64,000 nt of DNA from Pseudomonas xantholysinigenes (GTDB taxonomy: Bacteria > Pseudomonadota > Gammaproteobacteria > Pseudomonadales > Pseudomonadaceae). The stretch is taken from the NCBI RefSeq assembly GCF_014268885.2, contig NZ_CP077095.1, positions 2,237,501 to 2,301,500 on the forward strand, in the 5' to 3' direction. The notes below the pieces were generated by a model. The model was not told where the DNA came from. It worked only from the letters and a program-made list of their open reading frames with translations, and did no database searches. This document shows positions 57,249-64,000 of this stretch, piece by piece (position 1 is the stretch's first letter; each line of letters begins with the position of its first letter). Both the position numbers and the translations under genes were made by a program.

Positions 57249-58694
57249 ATGGTGGAATCACTCAAGCGCCTGCCCACCGGGGTCGACGGGCTCGATGCGC
57301 TGCTCAAGGGCGGCCTGATCGCCGGCGCCTCGTATATCGTCCAGGGCCACCCGGGCGCGGGCAAGACCATCCTGGCCAACCAAGTGGCCTGCCACCATGT
57401 GCGCGAAGGAGGACGGGTGCTGGTGGCGACGCTGCTCAGCGAGTCCCACGAGCGTCTGTTCCAGTATCTGTCGACGCTGAGCTTCTTCGACCCGGAGTTG
57501 GTCGGCGACAGCATTCAGTTCGTCAGTGCCTTCGACACACTCGAACAGGAGGGGCTCGATGCCGTGGTGCGTCTGTTGCGCCAGGAAATTGGCCGGCAGC
57601 AGGCGACGTTGCTGGTGGTCGACGGCCTACTCAATGCGCGGTCTCGGGCACAAACCAGCCTCGACACCAAGAAGTTCGTGTCCGAGCTGCAAGGTCATGC
57701 CGCCTTTGCCGGTTGCACGGTACTGCTACTGACCAGCGCGCGGCTGGAGGAGGACAGCCCGGAGCACACCATGGTCGACGGGGTGATCGAGTTGAGTGAG
57801 CGTCGGGTCGGTAGCACGGCGGTGCGCCATGTGCTGTTGCGCAAGACGCGGGGCAGCGGGGCGCTTTCGGGGTTTCACGAGTGCCTGATCGACGAGGACG
57901 GGTGGCAGGTCTATCCACGCCTGGAGACGCTCTACAGCCGCCCAAGCCAGTCGGGCTCGCAGACCTTGAGTCGGGTCGCCACCGGGGTGCCCGACCTGGA
58001 TGCCATGCTCGGCGGTGGCTTGGCCGAGGCCTCGGTGACCCTGCTGATGGGGCCTTCCGGAGTGGGCAAGACGGCACTGGGTATCGCCTTTCTCGCGGCC
58101 TCCAGCCAGGCGGCGCCGGGGCTGCATTTTGGATTCTACGAAACACCTACGCGCTTGCGCTTGAAGGCCTTGGCCCTGGGCTATGACCTGGCTGGGCTGG
58201 AAGGCAGCGGCGCGGTGCAACTGAGCTGGCAGCCGACCACCGAGGGTCTGCTCGACCAGGTTGGTGCACGGTTGCTGGAGCAGGTGAGCAGCCTGGGTGC
58301 CAGGCGCGTGGTGATCGACAGCCTGGGCGCTTTCGGCCGCCTGGCGCTGGAGCCGACTCGGCTGAACGCTTTCTTCCGCGCTTTGACCGGCGAGCTGCGC
58401 GCGCGCGGTGTGACGGTACTGCTGACCTGGGAGATGCGCGATATCTTTGGAGCGGAAATCACTGCGCCGGCGCCGGACCTTTCCAGCATCGTCGACAACC
58501 TGGTGCTGATGCGCTTCGCTGAACTTGATGCGCAGTTGCATCGCGCGCTGTCGATCGTCAAGGTGCGCGACAGCGACCACGATCCGGCCTTGCAGGCACT
58601 GAGCCTGGGGCCACGGGGCATCAGCTTGCAGCGAGCGTTCGACGGTGCCAGTGGGGTGCTCAGCGGATCGGCGACTACGTCGGGAGATCGCTGA
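57249..58694 (+). CDS. KaiC-like double RecA-domain ATPase
   Basis: 481 residues (cyanobacterial KaiC 519). Two RecA/KaiC domains in tandem: Walker A GHPGAGKT at residues 33-40 and GPSGVGKT at about 268. Walker B-like LLVVDGLLNARS and RVVIDSLGAFGRL. The tandem catalytic Glu of KaiC is SES in the first domain and YET in the second, so only part is kept. There are no kaiA or kaiB genes here; the partners are the kinase before and the receiver behind it. Such proteins work in signal transduction in proteobacteria; a clock is not implied. Confidence 0.92.
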   Translation: MVESLKRLPTGVDGLDALLKGGLIAGASYIVQGHPGAGKTILANQVACHHVREGGRVLVATLLSESHERLFQYLSTLSFFDPELVGDSIQFVSAFDTLEQEGLDAVVRLLRQEIGRQQATLLVVDGLLNARSRAQTSLDTKKFVSELQGHAAFAGCTVLLLTSARLEEDSPEHTMVDGVIELSERRVGSTAVRHVLLRKTRGSGALSGFHECLIDEDGWQVYPRLETLYSRPSQSGSQTLSRVATGVPDLDAMLGGGLAEASVTLLMGPSGVGKTALGIAFLAASSQAAPGLHFGFYETPTRLRLKALALGYDLAGLEGSGAVQLSWQPTTEGLLDQVGARLLEQVSSLGARRVVIDSLGAFGRLALEPTRLNAFFRALTGELRARGVTVLLTWEMRDIFGAEITAPAPDLSSIVDNLVLMRFAELDAQLHRALSIVKVRDSDHDPALQALSLGPRGISLQRAFDGASGVLSGSATTSGDR

Positions 58695-58698
58695 TGGG

Positions 58699-59058
58699 AT
58701 GAATACCATCCTGATCGTCGATGACGAGTACCTGATTGCTGACATCCTCGGTTTCGCCTTGGAGGATGCTGGCTATCTGGTGGAAAAGGCCAGCAACGGG
58801 CTCAAGGCCCTGGAGGCGTTGAAGGAAAAACGCGTAGACCTGGTGATCACCGACTTTATGATGCCAGTCAAAAATGGCGAAGAGCTGTTGCGCGCGATCC
58901 GCGACGAACTGCTGCTGCCGGACTTGCCGGTCATTCTCATGAGCGGCGCCCAGGCCAGCCAGGGGCTAGTGAGCCCAGACGCGTTCGCAGCGGTGTTCGA
59001 CAAACCGTTCGACATGGATCGGATGATCGCCACGGTACGTGAACTTCTGGAGCGCTGA
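58699..59058 (+). CDS. single-domain response regulator
   Basis: 119 residues from ATG 58699, 4 bp behind the KaiC-like gene. Receiver fold with acidic pair in ILIVDDEYLIAD, phospho-acceptor Asp52 in LVITDFMMPVKNG, Ser/Thr in VILMSGAQA and Lys in AVFDKPFDM. No output domain, so it passes phosphate or acts by binding another protein, probably with the PAS kinase of the operon. Confidence 0.93.
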   Translation: MNTILIVDDEYLIADILGFALEDAGYLVEKASNGLKALEALKEKRVDLVITDFMMPVKNGEELLRAIRDELLLPDLPVILMSGAQASQGLVSPDAFAAVFDKPFDMDRMIATVRELLER

Positions 59059-59128
59059 GGCTCGAAACGGCACCCCGCGTGGGCGGGCAAGGGATCAGAC
59101 GCATCCGTGCGGCATGATGCGCTTGGTT

Positions 59129-59326
59129 TCAGTGGTGCTCGTCATTCTTCTCTGGCGCGGGGCTACCGGCCTGAATGCGCTTGAAGATCTCTTCGCGGTG
59201 CACCTGGACATCCTTCGGTGCATCGATACCGATCCTCACTTGCATCCCCTTGACGCCCAGAATGGTGACCTTGATGTCGTCATTGATGACGATGCTTTCG
59301 CCAACCTTGCGGGTGAGTATCAGCAT
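59129..59326 (-). CDS. rsmE: CsrA/RsmA family regulator, RsmE-like
   Basis: 65 residues from ATG 59326. [20 protein letters not shown] and the RNA-binding end [19 protein letters not shown] are diagnostic of CsrA. The dimer binds GGA motifs in mRNA leaders and blocks translation; small RNAs of the RsmY/RsmZ type titrate it. The extended tail and the place next to topoisomerase IB and modABC suggest the rsmE paralogue of P. putida (synteny from memory). It is convergent with the receiver gene. Confidence 0.92.
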   Translation of the reverse strand: MLILTRKVGESIVINDDIKVTILGVKGMQVRIGIDAPKDVQVHREEIFKRIQAGSPAPEKNDEHH

Positions 59327-59579
59327 GTAGTTCTCCTTGGTGGTGTAGAAACCCGTGGGGCTTTTTTGCCCAGCGGTGGGAGCTTGTCCCTCTTCCTTCT
59401 CATTAAAGACGCTTTCGGCGGATAGTAATTCCCCGGCGAACAAATTCTGTTGCCGGTCTTTAGTCGCAGGAGCCGAACGACATGCGGCGATGGCCGTCGG
59501 CGAAGGTGCTCGCTGGCAAGGATAGGGGGCTTGGCGTCATATGGGAAATTTCTCTGCGTGATGGGGTAAATAGTCAGGC

Positions 59580-60602
59580 TCAATGATCGTCTGTTGGCGC
59601 CAGCGTCTGCAGGAAATTCAGCAGGGCCACTTCTTCGCGTTCCAACCGCTGGCGCTGGCGAGCCTTTGGCAGCTCGGCCAGGCGTCCCGACAGGAAGTGG
59701 TCCAGCACGGCCGGGTGGATATAGCTGCGACGGCACACGGCCGGGGTGTTGCCCAGGCGCACCGCCACTTGCCGCACGGCCTCGGCCAGCTGACGTCGGG
59801 CCTCGCTATCCGGTTGCCATGCCGCAGGCTTGAGCAGCGCGAGTGCCAGGCTGCTGCCGGCCCAGGTGCGGTAGTCCTTGGCGGTGAACTCGGCGCCGGT
59901 CAGCTGTTGCAGGAACTGGTTGACGTCGCTGGAACCGATGCCGTGGCGCTGTCCTTGTGCGTCGAGGTACTGGAACAGCGCCTGGCCCGGCAGTTCCATG
60001 CAGCGCTTGAGCAACCCGGCCAGGCGGCGGTCACGCAGGGTGACGTTGTGCTCGACGCCGCGCTTGCCCCGGAACTGGAAGCGCAGGGTGGCGCCCTTGA
60101 CCTGCACATGGCGGCTGTCGAGGGTGGTCAGGCCATAGGAGCGGTTGTCACGCAGGTACTGGCGGTTGCCGATGCGGATCAGGGTGCTGTCGAGCAGGCT
60201 GATCACCAGTGCCATGACTTTTTCACGGTCCAAGCCGGGACGCGCAAGGTGCTCATCCAGCTGCTTGCGCAATTTTGGCAGGGCTTCGGCGAACGCCAGC
60301 ATGCGCCCGTACTTGTGCTGGTCGCGCAATGCGCGCCACTGCGCGTGATAGCGGTACTGCTTGCGTCCACGGGCATCGCGGCCAGTGGCCTGCAGGTGAC
60401 CGTGCGGGTCGGCGCAGATCCAGACCTCGGTGTAGGCCGGAGGGATCACCAGGGCGGCGATACGTGCCAGCGTCGCCTCGTCGTGCACGCGCTGGCCCTC
60501 GGCGTCGTAGTAGTGGAAGCGGTCACGCCAACGGCGGCGGCTAAGCCCAGGTAGGCTGTCATCGACATAGTGCAGCGCGGCGGGCAACGGGCAGTCGGGC
60601 AT
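59580..60602 (-). CDS. type IB DNA topoisomerase
   Basis: 340 residues from ATG 60602; the frame further up to 60818 overlaps modC and is not used. Poxvirus-like topoisomerase: IPPAYTEVWICADPHGHLQA and GRDARGRKQYRYHAQWRALR in the N-terminal part, then ISLLDSTLIRIGNRQYLRDN (catalytic Arg region), GLTTLDSRHVQVKGATLRF (Lys), and the nucleophile Tyr in NTPAVCRRSYIHPAVLDHF. It relaxes supercoils through a 3'-phosphotyrosine. Confidence 0.93.
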   Translation of the reverse strand: MPDCPLPAALHYVDDSLPGLSRRRWRDRFHYYDAEGQRVHDEATLARIAALVIPPAYTEVWICADPHGHLQATGRDARGRKQYRYHAQWRALRDQHKYGRMLAFAEALPKLRKQLDEHLARPGLDREKVMALVISLLDSTLIRIGNRQYLRDNRSYGLTTLDSRHVQVKGATLRFQFRGKRGVEHNVTLRDRRLAGLLKRCMELPGQALFQYLDAQGQRHGIGSSDVNQFLQQLTGAEFTAKDYRTWAGSSLALALLKPAAWQPDSEARRQLAEAVRQVAVRLGNTPAVCRRSYIHPAVLDHFLSGRLAELPKARQRQRLEREEVALLNFLQTLAPTDDH

Positions 60603-60658
60603 TGTCGCGGTCCAGCGAACGGTCCTGCTGCAATGGACAGCGCCTGCCCCGATATTGC

Positions 60659-61750
60659 TCAGCCGAGCAGTGCCACCGACTTGATCTGCGCCCACAACTG
60701 CTGGCCCGGTTGCACGCCGAGCTGGTCCGCCGAATAGCGAGTGATGCGTGCCAGCAAGGCGCTGCCATTGGCCTCCAGGCTGACCAGCACATGCGCCGGG
60801 TTGTCCGCGGGGCGGCATTCACGCACCCGTACCGGCAGGCGGTTGAGGATGCTCGAGGGCGCGTCCGCCGCCAGCGCCAGGCTGACGTCGCGGGCCTGGA
60901 CCTTGAGCCGCAGGGTGCTGCCGACATGCAGGTCGCGGTGGGCGATGCGCAGCAGCTGGCCGTCGCCGCCGGGCAGGCGCAGGTCGAACAGCCCGTAGTG
61001 CGGGTCATGGCCGACCACCACGCCCTCGAGCACCACCCCGGCGTCCTCGCCCTGGGCCAGCGACAGGTCGAGGCGAGCGAGGGTCTGGGCGATCGGCCCG
61101 CTGGCCAGTGCCTGGCCCTGTTCCAGCAGCACCAGATGGTCGGCCAGCCGCGCCACTTCGTCCTGGGCGTGGCTGACGTAGATCAGCGGGATATCCAGCT
61201 CATCGTGCAGGCGCTCCAGGTAAGGCAGGATCTCGCGCTTGCGCGCGCTGTCCAGCGCGGCCAGGGGTTCGTCCATCAACAGCAGGCGCGGGCTGCTCAG
61301 CAGGGCGCGGGCGATACCCACCCGCTGCGCCTCGCCGCCGGACAGCGTGGCCGGCTTGCGTGCCAGCAGATGGCCGATGCCAAGCAACTGGCAGGCTTGC
61401 TCCTGGCTGATCTTGCGGGCTTCAGGGGCGATACGGCGCCAGCCGAACTCCAGGTTGCCGCGCACCGACAGGTGTGGGAACAGGCTGGCTTCCTGGAACA
61501 CGTAGCCCACCGGGCGTTTGTGCGGGGCGAGGAAAAAACCGCGGGCGCTGTCCTCCCAAACCTCGCCGTTGACCTCGATATAGGCGCTGGCGGCGCGTTC
61601 CAGCCCGGCCAGGCAGCGCAGGCACGACGTCTTGCCGGAGCCTGAGTGGCCGAACAGCGCGCTGATGCCGCGCCCTGGTAGTTGCAGGTCGACATCCAGG
61701 GTGAAGTCGTCACGCGCCAGTTTCAGGCGCGCTTGTATCGATGCAGTCAT
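60659..61750 (-). CDS. modC: molybdate ABC transporter ATP-binding protein
   Basis: 363 residues from ATG 61750. Walker [14 protein letters not shown], signature [15 protein letters not shown], Walker [13 protein letters not shown], His switch YVSHAQDEV. The C-terminal 130 residues are the TOBE/Mop-type molybdate-binding domain ([20 protein letters not shown]). Last gene of modABC; its start is 1 bp behind the modB stop. Confidence 0.95.
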   Translation of the reverse strand: MTASIQARLKLARDDFTLDVDLQLPGRGISALFGHSGSGKTSCLRCLAGLERAASAYIEVNGEVWEDSARGFFLAPHKRPVGYVFQEASLFPHLSVRGNLEFGWRRIAPEARKISQEQACQLLGIGHLLARKPATLSGGEAQRVGIARALLSSPRLLLMDEPLAALDSARKREILPYLERLHDELDIPLIYVSHAQDEVARLADHLVLLEQGQALASGPIAQTLARLDLSLAQGEDAGVVLEGVVVGHDPHYGLFDLRLPGGDGQLLRIAHRDLHVGSTLRLKVQARDVSLALAADAPSSILNRLPVRVRECRPADNPAHVLVSLEANGSALLARITRYSADQLGVQPGQQLWAQIKSVALLG

Positions 61751-61751
61751 T

Positions 61752-62431
61752 TCAACTCCAGCCAGCCTTGCCACGGCGGCCAGCGTAGAGCATCAGCAAC
61801 ACCAGGAAGGAGAACACCAGCATCGCCCCGGCCAGCCAGTGGGCCTGGGCGTATTCCATGGCCTCGACGTGATCGAAGATCTGCACCGAGACCACGCGGG
61901 TCTTGTCGGGGATATTGCCGCCGATCATTAGCACCACGCCGAATTCGCCCACGGTGTGGGCGAAACCGAGGATGCTGGCGGTGATGAAACCGGGGCGGGC
62001 CAGGGGCAGTACCACATGCACGAAGGTGTCCCAGGGGCTGGCGCGCAAGGTGGCGGCCACTTCCAGGGGACGCTGGCCGATGGCGCCGAAGGCGTTCTGC
62101 AGCGGTTGCACCACGAACGGCATCGAGTACACCACCGAGCCGATCACCAGCCCGGTGAAGCTGAACACCACGCTGCCCAGGCCCAGGGCCTGGGTGGCCT
62201 GGCCGATCCAACCATGGGGGCCGAGGGCCAGCAGCAGGTAGAAGCCGATCACCGTCGGCGGCAGCACCAGGGGCAGGGCCACCACCGCGCCGATCGGCCC
62301 GCGCAGCCAGGAGCGGGTGCGTGCCAGCCACCAGGCGATGGGCGTGCCCAGCACCAGCAGGATGGCGGTGGTCAGGCTGGCCAGCTTGATGGTCAGCCAG
62401 ATCGCCCCCAGGTCACTGGCGTCCAGTGGCA

Positions 62432-62432
<1 letters not shown>
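61752..62432 (-). CDS. modB: molybdate ABC transporter permease
   Basis: 226 residues, five to six membrane spans. The EAA loop that contacts ModC reads [20 protein letters not shown] with the conserved Gly position. [19 protein letters not shown] is a ModB signature. Its start codon overlaps the stop of modA by 1 bp. Confidence 0.95.
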
Positions 62433-63220
<788 letters not shown>

Positions 63221-63292
63221 TTATGGTGTGAAATATATAGCGATCAGCCATCCGTCGGGAAGGGGTAGCGTGATAAATTCCTGATCTGCGGG

Positions 63293-64000
63293 TCAGCTTT
63301 TTGCTGTCAGGCCGGCGATCAGCCGCGTCAGCTCGCCTGCGGGCATCGGTTGCCCCAGGCGCAGTGCCTGGCCCGACCATAGGTTGCTGAAGTCGCTGTT
63401 GCCTTGTGGGTCGCTGATCGCCCGCAGCGGCATCAGCGCGCCACCGGCCAGTGGAAACCGTGGCGCCAGCGCGCTCATCGGCCCCAGTTCGCGCATGATG
63501 CGGTTGTAGATGCCCCGTGCCGGGCGGCCGGTAAACAGGTTGGTCAGTGCCGTCGCGCTCGCCGGCGCGGTGTCCAGGGCATGGCGGTGGGCCGGGGAAA
63601 CCTTGGCCTCGGGGCAGAACAGATAGGCGGTGCCGACCTGCACCGCCGAGGCGCCCAGGGCCAGGGCGGCGCGCAGGCCCCGGTGGTCGGCGATGCCGCC
63701 GGCGGCGATCACCGGGAGGCGCACCGCGTCGACCACTTGCGGTACCAGGGCGAAGGTGCCGATCTGGCTGGTAAGGTCGTCGCTCAGGAACATGCCCCGA
63801 TGGCCACCGGCCTCGTAGCCCATGGCGATGATCGCATCGCAGCCGTGCTGCTCGAGCCAAATGGCTTCTTCCACGGTGGTGGCACTGGACATGACCTTGG
63901 CGCCGCTGGCTTTCACCCGTTGCAGCAGTTCGGCAGGCGGCAGGCCGAAGTGGAAACTGACCACCTCTGGGCGCAGTTGCTCGACCAGCAGGCAGCCCTG
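63293..64000 (-). CDS. nitronate monooxygenase-like flavoprotein, 3' part
   Basis: About 235 C-terminal residues; the gene goes on beyond the window. TIM-barrel flavoprotein of the nitronate monooxygenase / 2-nitropropane dioxygenase family: VVSFHFGLPPAELLQRVKAS, VMSSATTVEEAIWLEQHGCD, AIIAMGYEAGGHRG (FMN phosphate loop), PVIAAGGIADHRGLRAALAL, GASAVQVGTAYLFCPEA. It oxidises nitronates with FMN. It is 102 bp behind modA on the same strand but reads toward it. Confidence 0.92.
   Translation of the reverse strand, partial: QGCLLVEQLRPEVVSFHFGLPPAELLQRVKASGAKVMSSATTVEEAIWLEQHGCDAIIAMGYEAGGHRGMFLSDDLTSQIGTFALVPQVVDAVRLPVIAAGGIADHRGLRAALALGASAVQVGTAYLFCPEAKVSPAHRHALDTAPASATALTNLFTGRPARGIYNRIMRELGPMSALAPRFPLAGGALMPLRAISDPQGNSDFSNLWSGQALRLGQPMPAGELTRLIAGLTAKS

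Overview
The window is chromosomal DNA of a GC-rich Pseudomonas of the P. putida group. This rests on the gene content and order (modABC, a type IB topoisomerase, an rsmE-like csrA, a KaiC-like gene with a kinase and a receiver, sohB), on REP palindromes of the putida type, and on an IS110-family element sitting in one of them. This is recognition from memory; no database was searched.

Layout. 1-16056: housekeeping and accessory chromosome. It holds a partial SDR, GNAT, SH3-like and isochorismatase-like genes, a divergent LysR/TSUP pair, a MASE1-GGDEF protein, an SLC13 permease, small envelope proteins, a methyltransferase, the IS110 element (10302-11526), a leftward SDR / phosphotransferase / SCP2 / histidine phosphatase group, and sohB. 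16057-16130: tRNA-Cys. 16083-49040: a complete-looking prophage of about 33 kb integrated in the 3' half of tRNA-Cys, with a 58-bp direct repeat at its ends. 49041 to about 52630: the wreck of a second, related prophage at the same site (truncated integrase, fused gene fragments, two lipoprotein genes), into which an IS256-family element (51125-52503) has jumped. 52650-64000: chromosome again, with GNAT, DUF6434, small lipoproteins, DoxX, tRNA-Leu, a PAS histidine kinase / KaiC-like ATPase / receiver operon, rsmE, topoisomerase IB, modABC and the end of a nitronate monooxygenase-like gene.

The prophage is a mosaic. Its left arm is lambda-like: integrase, excisionase-like gene, leftward early genes, a CI-like repressor with a linked membrane protein, Cro, CII, a DUF1376/lambda-O-like initiator that carries an 11-copy hexamer array (candidate origin), and a DnaB-type helicase. 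Then come a pinholin-type holin, a SAR-type endolysin and Rz/Rz1. The virion block follows T7 order (portal, scaffold, capsid, gp11, gp12, gp13-like, gp14, two or three internal virion proteins) and ends with TerS, TerL and a T7-type tail fibre/tailspike. No phage RNA polymerase is visible. The right end holds accessory genes, including a two-gene cassette directly behind a textbook LexA box.

The most interesting points are: (i) a predicted bridge RNA of the IS110 element in which target and donor guide segments can be read against the REP target and the element ends; (ii) a CI-like repressor that lacks a LexA-type peptidase domain, in a prophage that carries a LexA-boxed cassette at its other end, suggesting SOS induction through an antirepressor; (iii) a 14-nt hairpin (GTCGG-GAAA-CCGAC) found at five block boundaries of the late region, followed at two of them by stem-loops that hide the ribosome binding site of the next gene, one of which is conserved in the decayed neighbour prophage.
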